Source: an uncultured Planctomycetales bacterium
GTDB lineage: Bacteria; Planctomycetota; Planctomycetia; Pirellulales; Thermoguttaceae
NCBI GenBank assembly: GCA_947305735.1
Contig: CAMZEO010000004.1
Span: forward strand, 1 to 50,924
Reading direction: 5' to 3'
DNA length: 50,924 nt
This document shows positions 17,528 through 26,343 of this stretch, in pieces. The notes beneath the pieces are model-generated. The model ran no database searches and was not told the DNA's origin. It saw nothing but the letters and a program-made list of their open reading frames with translations. A program made the position numbers and the translations under genes. Positions within the stretch are counted from its first letter, which is position 1; each line of letters starts with the position of its first letter.

Positions 17528-18201
17528 TCAGGGCTCGAATTCGACGCTGTAGAAAAACGCGCTTTCAGGGGCGACGTCTCCTTTGTCGTAAAAATCGGCG
17601 GGGGAGTCGAGCGGGACGGAATCCAGTATCTTAAACGTCGCTTTTTGCGGATCGCCGTTTTTGAAGAATTCGACGGGAACCGATATTTGAAGTTTGTTTC
17701 CATCGAGCGACCACTTCGCGCCGTCCAGACGTTCCAGCGTCGACCAAGCCGCCGAATCCTTCGCGTTTTCGTCAAACGTTTCCGCGGACGCGGAGCCGTC
17801 GGACGCGTATTTTCGCCCGACGAGCAGATCGGCGCCGCGCAGTCCCGTCGTCAAATCGTCGTCGGCGTCAAACGCGACGCACAAGCCGTCGGGTAGTTCC
17901 GGCGTAATCGGCTCCAGCGTTTCGACGTAAACGTAGACGCGTCGATCGTCGCGCGTCGTCTTGCTCAGAACGACGTCGTTCCGTCCGGAGTCGTTCGCGT
18001 AATACGCGCCCCCCGAGCCCGGAAAATCGCGTCGCGTCGTTTCGCCGACGTAATCTTTAAAGCCCGGTTCGACCGAGTTCCATTGCGCGAATCCGGCGTT
18101 AAGGTCGATCGATTTTCGCGGCGTCGGCGTCGGCGAACTCGGCGCGCCCTTGTAACGCCGGATTTGATCGACCGTCTGTAAATAGTACGCGTCGACGCGT
18201 T
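17528..18201 (-). pseudogene. C-terminal part of frameshifted glycoside-hydrolase-like gene
   Basis: Reading the minus strand from about 18201 in the frame of the 118-aa track ORF gives an open stretch: AYYLQTVDQIRRYKGAP, then a Pro-rich linker, then a CBM9-like carbohydrate-binding domain (VYVYVETLEPITPELPDG, CVAFDADDD, GADLLVGRKY). The sequence YYLQTVDQIRRYKG normally follows directly on the YEYSRD end of the upstream ORF. Removing one base near 18200-18202 (a TTT/AAA run) joins both into one 604-residue protein with no other defect. The part therefore belongs to the 18099-19343 gene. Whether it is a real mutation or a sequencing error cannot be decided here. Confidence 0.7.
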
Positions 18202-19343
18202 TCGTCGCGGCTGTATTCGTAGTTATATTGGTCGATAAACGCGTAGATCGGTTCGACTTCGTTCGTTTTTGGATTGAACAAGGGAACTTTCCAACGTCCC
18301 GCGATCCATTCGTTCCAGCCCGTGATCATAACGAACGGAGGATCCAGCTCGTAGGCGCGTTCCCACTGTTGAGCATAATTCAAGCCGAGATCCGGTTCGT
18401 CGCGTTGTTCTTCCGCGCCCCAAACGAACGAACGTCCCCTCGCCGTTCCCATGCTCATCCAGACGGGGACGGCGTCCGCTTCTCTCGAGAGATTTTGCGC
18501 GGTCGAGACGTTGACTTCCTCGGGTTCGTTTTCATCGACCGACCAACTGTACGTCTGCGGATACGCGGCGATCCATTGCCATTGATCGCGCGTGTTTTTT
18601 GTTCCGTTTGTCGGCCAGTACGCGGGTCGGAACGTGAATTTGTCGCGCAACTCTTCGGCGACTTGATCGGGATCCGCGAGAATCAGCGGTTTGCCGCGCC
18701 ACGGAAAAAAGATCGGCGCGTATTTTTCGCGCGAGTAGAAATCGTTCCAGAGTTCGTCGACGCGCTCTTTCATTCGCGTGTTGGTCATAAAGGCGACTTG
18801 AGGCGCCGGATAGCCCTTTTCCTTCATCTCAAGGAGAAGATCGCACAGGGGCAGGTAGACGTCGGGATACGATTTCAGATTGGTGACGTCGAAAATGAGA
18901 ACGTCGACGCCGGCGTCCGCGATCAGTTGAAGATGACGCCTGACGACCCACGGGTCGCGCGAGTCGTAATAGCCGAAAAGCGGCTCGCCCCAGAAATGCA
19001 TTTCGCCGTTTTTTCCGAGAAGGTCGTCGTTTTGAACTGGATTCGGGTTCTTTTTTAAGATTTGAGTCAGATCGTAAGGACCGGGCGCGTCGGACGGTCG
19101 GTTCTTGACGTCGACGGGAATATCGCCCGAGGACGGTTCCATCCAAAGGAAATAGAAAAGCCCCACCTTTTTGTCAGGGCGCGGTTCCGACGTCCGTTCG
19201 CTCGTCGCCGTCGTTCTGCCGAGGTCGTCGACGGCTCGCCAGGGGACGCCGGGAACCTGCGCGCGAACGTCAAACGAACAAAACGCGAACGCGAGCGTCG
19301 ACGCGACCGACGTCGCGATTAAAGCCAATCGTTGTGGAATCAT
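18099..19343 (-). CDS. secreted GH71/99-like glycoside hydrolase, N-terminal catalytic part (frameshifted)
   Basis: 414 residues as read. A signal peptide (LALIATSVASTLAFAFCSFDVRAQ) is followed by a TIM-barrel-like domain with KVGLFYFLWMEP, EPLFGYYDSRDPWVVRRHLQLIADAGVDVLIFDVTN, and FVMITGWNEWIAG. This pattern resembles the GH71/GH99-like and WbsX-like proteins often seen in planctomycetes; the exact family and substrate are uncertain. After YEYSRDE the frame slips, and the last 40 residues (RRRVLFTDGRSNPALQG onward) are out-of-frame translation. The true C-terminus is in 17528-18201. The gene is divergent from the GH78-like gene across a 182-bp region with a promoter on each side, suggesting joint use in polysaccharide breakdown. 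Confidence 0.65.
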   Translation of the reverse strand: MIPQRLALIATSVASTLAFAFCSFDVRAQVPGVPWRAVDDLGRTTATSERTSEPRPDKKVGLFYFLWMEPSSGDIPVDVKNRPSDAPGPYDLTQILKKNPNPVQNDDLLGKNGEMHFWGEPLFGYYDSRDPWVVRRHLQLIADAGVDVLIFDVTNLKSYPDVYLPLCDLLLEMKEKGYPAPQVAFMTNTRMKERVDELWNDFYSREKYAPIFFPWRGKPLILADPDQVAEELRDKFTFRPAYWPTNGTKNTRDQWQWIAAYPQTYSWSVDENEPEEVNVSTAQNLSREADAVPVWMSMGTARGRSFVWGAEEQRDEPDLGLNYAQQWERAYELDPPFVMITGWNEWIAGRWKVPLFNPKTNEVEPIYAFIDQYNYEYSRDETRRRVLFTDGRSNPALQGRAEFADADAAKIDRP

Positions 19344-19383
19344 AGTTCTTTGCCCCTCGATATTGCGGACGGTTCCGTTTCGT

Positions 19384-19411
19384 ATTATACGTTCGAGGCG
19401 GCGATTTTCAA
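19384..19411 (-). promoter_or_regulatory. promoter of the GH71/99-like gene
   Basis: Minus strand TTGAAA (19406-19411), 16-bp spacer, perfect TATAAT (19384-19389), 41 bp before the start codon. Confidence 0.65.
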
Positions 19412-19456
19412 GAAATCGGGACGTTTTTTATCCGAGAGAAAAAATGAGACGAATAT

Positions 19457-19485
19457 TTGACTTTCGATTCACGGCGTAGTACAAT
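19457..19485 (+). promoter_or_regulatory. promoter of the GH78-like gene
   Basis: TTGACT (19457-19462), 17-bp spacer, TACAAT (19480-19485), 40 bp before the ATG. It is back to back with the minus promoter at 19384-19411, with only 45 bp between the two -35 boxes. Confidence 0.65.
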
Positions 19486-19525
19486 GGCGTCGCTTTTTTA
19501 ATTCCTAAGAAAGGATTCATTACCA

Positions 19526-21964
19526 ATGACGCACACAATCAACAGACGTTCGTTCCTGAAGTCGGGAACGCTGGCCGGCGCCGCCGCGATATGCGGTCTG
19601 CCCGAATTTGAACTTCGCGCTTTGGAGGCGGAAAGCGCCGAAGCCCCAAAATTTCAAAAGGCCGTTCCTTTATGGGAAAGGGGCAGAGAAAAGGAGATGA
19701 ACGCGACGCTCGTCTTCTACGTCGCTTTTAAGATCGACGACGACGCGATCGAAGGCGCGATCCTGCGTTCGACCGGTTCGTGCGCGATGAGAATCATGCT
19801 CGACGGGGAGCATTTCGGCTACGGTCCCGCGCGAGGTCCGCATGGCTGGTTCCGCGTCGACGAATGGGATCTCTCGAAACGTTTGACCAAAGGCGAGCAT
19901 TTCCTCACGATCGAAGTCGCGGGATACAACAGCAACAGCTTCTATCTGCTTGACCAGCCGTCGTTCCTTCAGGCGGAAATCGTCGACGGAAACGGCAAAA
20001 CGATCGCCGCCACGCTCGAAAAAGACGAAGAAGAAATCGTCTCGTTTCAAGCGCTTGACTACACGGGCATACGCGTTCAAAAAGTCCAGCGTTTCAGCTT
20101 CCAGCGTCCGTTTGTCGAAGTCTACAAAATCGAGAAGGTCGACGAGATGGAGAATGTCGATCTTGCGAAACAACCGGACGTCAAGTATTTGCCGCGGCGC
20201 GTGCCGTATCCGGAATTTGCCGTCCTCGAGCCCGTCGCCTGGGGCAAAACTGGAAAAGTCGTCAAGCGCGAGAAGTTGGAAAATCCATGGCGCGATCGTT
20301 CGCTCGTCAATATTGGTCCGCAACTTAAAGGGTATAAACTGGAGGAGTTGGAAGTCGTTCTTTCCGACGAAGTTCAGGCGCTCGAGACGACGTTTGACGA
20401 AAACGCCAAACCGTTGGAAATCGGCGCGACATATAACGAGGGCGACGCTCAGATTATCGACTTCGGCGCCAATTACTGCGGGTTCTTCGGCTTGGAAGTC
20501 AAGACGAAGGGAGAGACGGAAATCGTCTTGACGTTCGACGAAATCCTCAACCCCGCCGGCGACGTTAATTTCCTGCGGTTGGGCGCGTGTAGCGCGATTA
20601 AATGGACGGTCGACAACGATTCGTTAGCGCTTCCTCTCGAGGCGTTTGAACCGCAAGTCGGACGATACGCCAAGTTGCATTGTTTAAAAGGCTCCTTCAC
20701 GCTCAACAAGATCTATACGCGCGAATTCGCCTATCCGCCGACGAGGGAATCGTCTTTTGACTGCGCCGATCCGCGCCTGGTCAAGTTATACAAAGCCGCC
20801 GACCTGACGTTCCGCGAGAATTCGGTCGACGTTTTCACCGACTGTCCGCATCGCGAGCGCGCGGGCTGGCTGTGCGACTCCTTCTTCACGGCGCGATCCG
20901 CGTTCGACCTCACGGGCAAGACCGACGTCGAAGACGCGTTTTTCGAAAACTACATGCTTCCGGAATCGTTTAAGTGCCTTCCGGACGGCATGTTGCCGAT
21001 GTGCTATCCGTCCGACCATTACGACGGGGTGTACATTCCGAACTGGGCGATGTGGTTCGTCGCCGAACTGCGCGAATACGCGCGCCGCACCCCCGATCAT
21101 TCGGTCGTCAAGGGGTTGCGCAAGAAGATCGAAAAGCTTATGGCGTTCTTTGAGAAGTACGAAAACTCCGACGGCCTGCTCGAAAAACTCCCGAGCTGGG
21201 TCTTTGTCGAATGGTCGCGAGCGAACGATTTCGTTCAGGACGTCAACTACCCGAGCAATATGCTTTACGCGTTCACTCTCAACGCGGCGGGCGAACTTTA
21301 CGACGTTCCGCGGTGGACGGAAAAAGCGGAGAAAATCCGCGCGACGATTCGCGAGCAGTCATACGACGGCGAGTTCTTCGTCGACCACGCCTTGCGCAAA
21401 GAGGACGGCTCGCTGGAAATCATGCGCGATCGTTCGGAAGTGTGTCAGTATTTCGCGTTCTTCTTTAAGACCGCGACCCCGGAGACGTATCCGGAATTAT
21501 GGGCGAAGTTGCTCGACAAGTTCGGCCCGAACAGAATCAAAGAGGGCGTTTATCCCGAGATCTACAAGGCGAACTCGTTTGTTGGCAACGTCGTGAGATT
21601 GGAACTCCTCGCTCGAGCGAATCGCGGTTCGCAACTCCTCGACGAGTCGGTCGCGTACAACGAGTATATGGCCGATCGAACCGGGACCCTCTGGGAAAAC
21701 GACGAAGATTACGCGAGTTGTAATCACGGTTTCGCGTCGCACCTTGTTCACGTTTTGTATCGCGACGTGCTCGGAGTCGCCGACGTCGACGCCGTCGCTA
21801 AAAAAATCGTCGTCCGGATTCCCAAAATCGACGGACTCGATTGGGCGTCGGGCGTTCGACCGGTTCCCGGCGGCGCTATTAAGTTGCGCTGGGAGAAGAA
21901 AGAAAACGGCGAAATCGTTCATACGCTCGACGCGCCCGACGGATACGACGTCGTCGTGGAATAA
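19526..21964 (+). CDS. Tat-exported GH78-like alpha-L-rhamnosidase family protein
   Basis: 812 residues. NRRSFLKSGTLAGAAAICG is a clear twin-arginine signal, so the protein is exported folded. Beta-sandwich domains (LRSTGSCAMRIMLDGEHFGYGPARG, then about 270-400) precede an alpha/alpha six-hairpin barrel. DVFTDCPHRERAGWLCDS (about 434-451) corresponds to the GH78 block usually written as DCPxRxExxGW, with Glu likely the catalytic acid. A C-terminal beta domain follows. Rhamnosidase specificity is the best guess; related six-hairpin families act on other sugars. AAAGGA lies upstream, and a long terminator follows at 22017. It probably works with the divergent GH71/99-like protein. Confidence 0.8.
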   Translation: MTHTINRRSFLKSGTLAGAAAICGLPEFELRALEAESAEAPKFQKAVPLWERGREKEMNATLVFYVAFKIDDDAIEGAILRSTGSCAMRIMLDGEHFGYGPARGPHGWFRVDEWDLSKRLTKGEHFLTIEVAGYNSNSFYLLDQPSFLQAEIVDGNGKTIAATLEKDEEEIVSFQALDYTGIRVQKVQRFSFQRPFVEVYKIEKVDEMENVDLAKQPDVKYLPRRVPYPEFAVLEPVAWGKTGKVVKREKLENPWRDRSLVNIGPQLKGYKLEELEVVLSDEVQALETTFDENAKPLEIGATYNEGDAQIIDFGANYCGFFGLEVKTKGETEIVLTFDEILNPAGDVNFLRLGACSAIKWTVDNDSLALPLEAFEPQVGRYAKLHCLKGSFTLNKIYTREFAYPPTRESSFDCADPRLVKLYKAADLTFRENSVDVFTDCPHRERAGWLCDSFFTARSAFDLTGKTDVEDAFFENYMLPESFKCLPDGMLPMCYPSDHYDGVYIPNWAMWFVAELREYARRTPDHSVVKGLRKKIEKLMAFFEKYENSDGLLEKLPSWVFVEWSRANDFVQDVNYPSNMLYAFTLNAAGELYDVPRWTEKAEKIRATIREQSYDGEFFVDHALRKEDGSLEIMRDRSEVCQYFAFFFKTATPETYPELWAKLLDKFGPNRIKEGVYPEIYKANSFVGNVVRLELLARANRGSQLLDESVAYNEYMADRTGTLWENDEDYASCNHGFASHLVHVLYRDVLGVADVDAVAKKIVVRIPKIDGLDWASGVRPVPGGAIKLRWEKKENGEIVHTLDAPDGYDVVVE

Positions 21965-22016
21965 GCGCCCGACGCCTCGTTCCGCCGACCTTTTTCGTCG
22001 CTAAACTTCAACAAAA

Positions 22017-22073
22017 ACGCGCGCGAACAACTTCCGGCGCCTCTTGTCCGGAATTGTTCGCGCGCGTCGTTTT
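22017..22073 (+). terminator. long hairpin terminator of the GH78-like gene
   Basis: A perfect 14-bp stem (ACGCGCGCGAACAA with TTGTTCGCGCGCGT) continues into a TTCCGG/CCGGAA inner stem past one bulged base, and is followed by CGTTTT. Confidence 0.8.
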
Positions 22074-22175
22074 GTCCGGAAATCCGCGCGGACGTCTCGA
22101 AAAGCCCGACGCGGACTTTCGTCGTCTCGAAAATTGACGTTTACTCCCGCGTCGAGAAACGTTAAACTAGCGAGA

Positions 22176-22192
22176 CTCCCCGACGCGGGGAG
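22176..22192 (+). other. hairpin in the leader of the TPR lipoprotein gene
   Basis: CTCCCC/GGGGAG, perfect 6-bp stem with a 5-nt loop, 52 bp upstream of the ATG at 22244. TTGACG at 22134 and TAAACT at 22163 are nearby but 23 bp apart, too far to call a promoter. Confidence 0.4.
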
Positions 22193-22243
22193 CTAATACT
22201 TACGGATAAACATCGCGTTCCCAACGACGAAAGCCAACTAGAG

Positions 22244-22957
22244 ATGAAACGAACAAATATTCGTGTCGCAACGTGTTATATTGCGGTCGTTCTTATCGGC
22301 GCGTTCTTTTGCTCCGGATGCAATCCGTCGCGCGACAAACCCGGTTCCAATGAAACTTCCGCCGAGGATTTGGGCGCCAAAGCTCTCGAAGAAGGAGACT
22401 GGGCTCGCGCTTACGACAAGTTCTCCGACGCGATCGCCGCAAACGATCAGGACGTCGACGCTTATTACGGGCGCGCTTCCGCTTCGTTGGAGATCGCTCA
22501 GGGACATTACCGCCTGGCGCAGGCGGCCGCTACGAATCAGGACGTTAAGACCGGCGAGGCGGAAGCCGCCAAAGCGGACGCGTCGTTCCAAAAGGCGATC
22601 GACGACTGCGACAAAGCGATTTCGCTTGACGCGAATTTTGCCGACGCGTATTATCTTAAGGGCGTCGTGGCGCAGTATCAGGGCGCCTGGGAGAAGGGAA
22701 TCGAAGCGTTTTCCCAATGCGTTAAAATTGATCCCGACCGCGCCGAAGCGTATCATCGCCGCGGCGAAATTTACGACCACATAGGCGACTACATGAACTC
22801 TTCGGTCGACTTCAAAAAGGCGGGCGATCTCGGCTATTCGGACGGCGAGGAAACGGAAGTCGCTCCGAGCGATTTGGACGATTTCAGCGACCTGAATTAC
22901 GACCCGGACGAAAACCGAGAAGAAGACCGTTCCGACTCCGCCGACTCCGCCGAATGA
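22244..22957 (+). CDS. TPR-repeat lipoprotein
   Basis: 237 residues. The N-terminus (YIAVVLIGAFFCSGC) is a lipoprotein signal with Cys26 as the likely lipidated residue, though Cys at -3 is unusual. Tetratricopeptide repeats follow: AKALEEGDWARAYDKFSDAIAAN, an Ala-rich helical insert (about 85-115), then DKAISLDANFADAYYLKGVVAQYQGAWEKGIEAFSQCVKIDP and AEAYHRRGEIYDHIGDYMNSSVDFKKA. The C-terminal 30 residues are acidic. It probably scaffolds protein contacts in the envelope. It is first in a run with the membrane protein 37 bp on and scpB. Confidence 0.8.
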   Translation: MKRTNIRVATCYIAVVLIGAFFCSGCNPSRDKPGSNETSAEDLGAKALEEGDWARAYDKFSDAIAANDQDVDAYYGRASASLEIAQGHYRLAQAAATNQDVKTGEAEAAKADASFQKAIDDCDKAISLDANFADAYYLKGVVAQYQGAWEKGIEAFSQCVKIDPDRAEAYHRRGEIYDHIGDYMNSSVDFKKAGDLGYSDGEETEVAPSDLDDFSDLNYDPDENREEDRSDSADSAE

Positions 22958-22994
22958 CGCGCTTGTCCGCGCTTTTAGAAAAGGACTGACGCTA

Positions 22995-24134
22995 ATGAAA
23001 ACGAACTTTGAGGTCAACGAGTCCAACGAAATCGCCGACGCGTTGCGCTCGGTCTCCTATTGTCGTAGGACGCGCGTATTTACGGCGTTCGTCGCGCTGA
23101 CCGCTCTTGCCGCCGCCGTCTTTGCCGCGCCGAAATTCTCTAATTTTGAAACGATTAAGAAATTCCTTAACGCGCGCCGTTTCACGACCGAATCGATTGT
23201 CGAGGCGAAGACGGGGACAAAGACTTTGTCGAACGAGGAAACTGCGGAAAGGACCGGCTTGGTCAATTCGTCGACAAGCGAACAATCCGTCGACCAGACG
23301 GTCGAACTGGAATTTGAAGGAGACGAGTCCGAGTTTACCGAAGCGGACGCCGAACCGTCGCTCGACCGGTTCCAAGTCGACGACTTGCGGACGTCGCGCG
23401 AAGAACGAGAATCTTCTCCAAGCGACGACCTTTCCGAATCGACCGTTCCCGTCGAGAAAAACGACGCGCCCGTCGAGTCGAAAGAGATGGAAGAACAAGA
23501 AGAGACGTCGGAACCTTCGTCCGTCAAAAGTCTCGACGTTCCGACGCCTCGTTCGCGCGTCTTCGCGCGCGCGGCGAACATCCTGCAAAATCGCGAGGCG
23601 TCGTCGAAATACTTCGCGCGCGCCGCAAAAATTGTCGACGTTAAAGACGGATTTTCCCCGAACTCTTTTTCCGACGCCGCCAAACGCGCGAGCGAATCCG
23701 GCGCGCTCGTCGCGACGCGCGCGCCGCAAACAAGCGCGCCGGTCGCGTCCGTCGACTTTGAACAACCCGCAAACGCGTCGGGAGGCGTCGCTTCCGCCGA
23801 TTACCGAGCTCCGAAGAAAGACGCGCAAGAGCGTCCGACGAGGGAGCGCGGCGACCTCGAAGCGCAGAGAAGGGAACTGACGCCCGAAGAAGCGCGAAGC
23901 GTTCAAACGGCGCGCGCGGAACTGCATGAACAAGGGCTGTTGGGCGCGCGCGTCGAGCGCTGGAACGATCAAACTTTCCGCGCGACCGGAATGACTCGCG
24001 GTTCCGACGGGGCGTATTTTAACGAAGCGTTTGGCGCGACTCCCGACGAAGCCGCCAAAGCGCTCCTTCAAAAGGCTCAAATTCCGTCCGCCGACCGCCG
24101 TCCGATCAAGTCCGGTTTTAAGGAGGCGCGATGA
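22995..24134 (+). CDS. single-pass membrane protein of unknown function, coupled to scpB
   Basis: 379 residues, not recognised. Residues 1-28 are cytoplasmic, one helix (RVFTAFVALTALAAAVFAA, about 31-50) follows, and the rest is a highly charged, Ser/Glu/Asp/Arg-rich, probably disordered region. Only the last 80 residues look ordered (LTPEEARSVQTARAELHEQGLLGARVERWNDQTFRATGMT). The stop overlaps the scpB start as ATGA, so the two are translationally coupled, which could link chromosome condensation to the membrane (inference). Codon use matches neighbours. Confidence 0.65.
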   Translation: MKTNFEVNESNEIADALRSVSYCRRTRVFTAFVALTALAAAVFAAPKFSNFETIKKFLNARRFTTESIVEAKTGTKTLSNEETAERTGLVNSSTSEQSVDQTVELEFEGDESEFTEADAEPSLDRFQVDDLRTSREERESSPSDDLSESTVPVEKNDAPVESKEMEEQEETSEPSSVKSLDVPTPRSRVFARAANILQNREASSKYFARAAKIVDVKDGFSPNSFSDAAKRASESGALVATRAPQTSAPVASVDFEQPANASGGVASADYRAPKKDAQERPTRERGDLEAQRRELTPEEARSVQTARAELHEQGLLGARVERWNDQTFRATGMTRGSDGAYFNEAFGATPDEAAKALLQKAQIPSADRRPIKSGFKEAR

Positions 24135-24745
24135 CTCCCGACGTCCGCGAGGAGCTCGCGCGCGTCGAGGCGGTTCTTTTCGCGTCGAGGGAACCGGTCG
24201 CCAGTCGGAAACTGGCGCGATTGGTCGGTCTGGAAGACGGAACGCGCGCTCGCGCGCTGGTTCGTAAATTGAACGAGCGTTACAGGCGCGTCGGCGCGGC
24301 CTTTTGCGCCGTCGAAGTCGCGGGCGGATTCCAGCTTCGGACGTTGCCCGAATTCTCGCCTTGGCTCTTCCGCCTGTTAGGGTCGCCTCTTGAAACAAGA
24401 TTGACGAATTCCGCAATGGAAACGCTTGCGATCGTCGCTTACGAACAACCGATCATGCGCGCGGGCGTCGAAAGGATTCGCGGCGTTCATTGCGGCGACG
24501 TCTTGCGCCAACTTCTTGAACAAGGTCTGATTAAGATTGTCGGACGTTCCGAAGAACTTGGTCGTCCCTTTCTCTACGGAACGACGAAACGCTTCTTGCA
24601 AACGTTCGGCTTTATGAAAATCGAAGATTTGCCGCGGCGCGCCGAGCCATGGATTACAGGCGACGACCTCGCCGAAGGGACGGAAATCGTCGTTGAAGCC
24701 GACAAAAAAGCGTCGGATCAGTTGCATGGGACTCGGGAAAAATAG
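24131..24745 (+). CDS. scpB: segregation and condensation protein B
   Basis: A 204-residue winged-helix kleisin partner that joins ScpA and SMC in the bacterial condensin. Two winged-helix halves are visible: ELARVEAVLFASREPVASRKLARLVG, then NSAMETLAIVAYEQPIMRAGVERIRGV, the most conserved ScpB block, and LYGTTKRFLQTFGF near the end. Length is typical. It overlaps the upstream membrane protein by four bases. No scpA is in the window. It ends 11 bp from the convergent sialidase-like gene, with no obvious terminator between. Confidence 0.9.
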   Translation: MTPDVREELARVEAVLFASREPVASRKLARLVGLEDGTRARALVRKLNERYRRVGAAFCAVEVAGGFQLRTLPEFSPWLFRLLGSPLETRLTNSAMETLAIVAYEQPIMRAGVERIRGVHCGDVLRQLLEQGLIKIVGRSEELGRPFLYGTTKRFLQTFGFMKIEDLPRRAEPWITGDDLAEGTEIVVEADKKASDQLHGTREK

Positions 24746-24756
24746 CGCGGTTTTTT

Positions 24757-25938
24757 CTACCTCTTGCCGGTCGCTTTGTTGACGAGCAACCCTAATTTAC
24801 CCGTTTCGGAAACGATTTTTCCGGCTTTTACGTCTTCTTCAGTAAAACGAGCGACGTAGATTTCTTTGGAGTCGTATCTCTCGAAATCGTAAATAATAAA
24901 GATTGTTCCGTCGGCGTTTTGTCCTCCGTCGGGATAAGAAACCTGATTCCGTTCGTCGAGAACCAGTCCGCCCTGCCACGTCCGGCCGTCGTCTTCGGAA
25001 ATAAACGCCGTCATGCTCCGACGTCCGACGTCCTGATCGATCGGACCGTTTTTAACCAGCAACAACGCGCCCGATTTCAGGCGTCTCACGAAGAATCGCG
25101 AGGACGTGTGTTTGATTGTCGAGGGCTGGAATTCCGACCACGTCAAGCCGCCGTCGATCGAATGCGATTCTCCAATTCCCCGAAGAGTTCGATTGAGGAT
25201 CCAGAAAGAGCCGTCTTTTTTCTCGACGATATTATGTTCGTCGTAGGTGGAAACTTCCGCGGGAACGTAAACGCGTCCGTAATTGTCGAGCGTCGCGCCT
25301 TTGTCGGTCGAGACGTAGACGTTGGCGCCGCGGAGCTTTTCGTCGATTTTATATTTTGAGTCGAACCGCCAGATAGAGACGGGGAAGAGCCAGCGTCCTT
25401 TTGAGTCGGCGATCGGCTTGCACATCATGATCCCGTTGCATAAGCGACGCGGTTCCGACCATTGCGCGTCGACGCCCTTTTCCGACTCCGTCGTCGTCAT
25501 TGCCCAGACGCCGACGCGACCGTCCCAGATGCTTTCGGGAATCGCCTTATTCTCTTCGCCTTGCGACCAGAAAATCCATAACTTGCCGTCGGGATCCGAC
25601 CATAACGTTGAATCGAACGCGCGGACGACTCCCGCCGGATCGATTGCGAAAATCGGCTTTGACCACGTCTCGCCCCGATCGCCGCTATACGCGAGCAAAA
25701 CGTAGTTTTGAGCGTCTTCTCCCGTTCCGCCCGAGTACCAGCACGCCCAGAGACCGCCGTCTTTGGCGACTTCCAGGCTGGCTATTCCCTGAAAGACGCG
25801 ATTTTCTTCCGAGTATTTTTCCGGAACCGGACGCAACACGTCGGGAGGCGAGAGAGGATCGACCGTTTCTTGAGCCGACGTCGCGGCGAAAGACGTTAGC
25901 GACGCCGCGAAAACTAACAATTGGAGAATACGTTTCAT
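24757..25938 (-). CDS. secreted sialidase-like beta-propeller protein
   Basis: 393 residues with a signal peptide (ILQLLVFAASLTSFAATSAQ). A six-bladed sialidase/BNR-type propeller is indicated by Asp-box motifs: YSGDRGETW, VSTDKGATL, HSIDGGLTW and ISEDDGRTW. Such proteins include exo-sialidases and other glycan hydrolases. I could not verify the three arginines and Tyr-Glu pair needed for sialidase activity, so the substrate is open. It has its own promoter at 25987 and is transcribed towards scpB. The neighbouring glycan-active genes support a sugar-harvesting role. Confidence 0.78.
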   Translation of the reverse strand: MKRILQLLVFAASLTSFAATSAQETVDPLSPPDVLRPVPEKYSEENRVFQGIASLEVAKDGGLWACWYSGGTGEDAQNYVLLAYSGDRGETWSKPIFAIDPAGVVRAFDSTLWSDPDGKLWIFWSQGEENKAIPESIWDGRVGVWAMTTTESEKGVDAQWSEPRRLCNGIMMCKPIADSKGRWLFPVSIWRFDSKYKIDEKLRGANVYVSTDKGATLDNYGRVYVPAEVSTYDEHNIVEKKDGSFWILNRTLRGIGESHSIDGGLTWSEFQPSTIKHTSSRFFVRRLKSGALLLVKNGPIDQDVGRRSMTAFISEDDGRTWQGGLVLDERNQVSYPDGGQNADGTIFIIYDFERYDSKEIYVARFTEEDVKAGKIVSETGKLGLLVNKATGKR

Positions 25939-25986
25939 AGGGAACCTCGCTTAATCGAGAAGGAACGCTTGTTCAACGGCTCCTCC

Positions 25987-26015
25987 ATTCTACATGGAAT
26001 CGACCGCGCGTTCAA
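25987..26015 (-). promoter_or_regulatory. promoter of the sialidase-like gene
   Basis: Minus strand TTGAAC (26010-26015), 17-bp spacer, TAGAAT (25987-25992). The rest of the 25939-26343 gap holds the rplU terminator and a CGCATATGCG palindrome near 26033, and no convincing gene. Confidence 0.6.
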
Positions 26016-26226
26016 GCGTCGGGGATCGACTCGCATATGCGTTTGGATTTTGCCTGGCTTTGAAATACCGCGTCGACGCGCTCGCCCCGTTCCGCGACGC
26101 AAGCGCGCGCCGTCTTTGGACGTTGCCGGAGAATTTGCGTTTCGCGTCGCGTTTGTCGTCGCCCGACGACCGGGGCGAACGGATACGCGCGCTGAAGCGC
26201 GAACCGAGTTCGACTGCGGAAAAGAC

Positions 26227-26260
26227 TAAAAAAGCAAGAGCATTTTTCAACGCTCTTGCT
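26227..26260 (-). terminator. terminator of rplU
   Basis: A perfect 9-bp stem AGCAAGAGC/GCTCTTGCT with a 10-nt loop runs into six T on the minus strand, about 84 bp past the rplU stop. Confidence 0.8.
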
Positions 26261-26343
26261 CTTTTCGTTCTATCGGGGACGTTTTGCCAACGACGCCGAC
26301 GATCAACGATAACGATCGCGCCCCGTCGGCGTCTTCGCCGAAC

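Noticed and set aside
22134-22168. TTGACG and TAAACT upstream of the TPR lipoprotein gene as a promoter
   Set aside because: The 23-bp spacer is too long for a sigma70 promoter.
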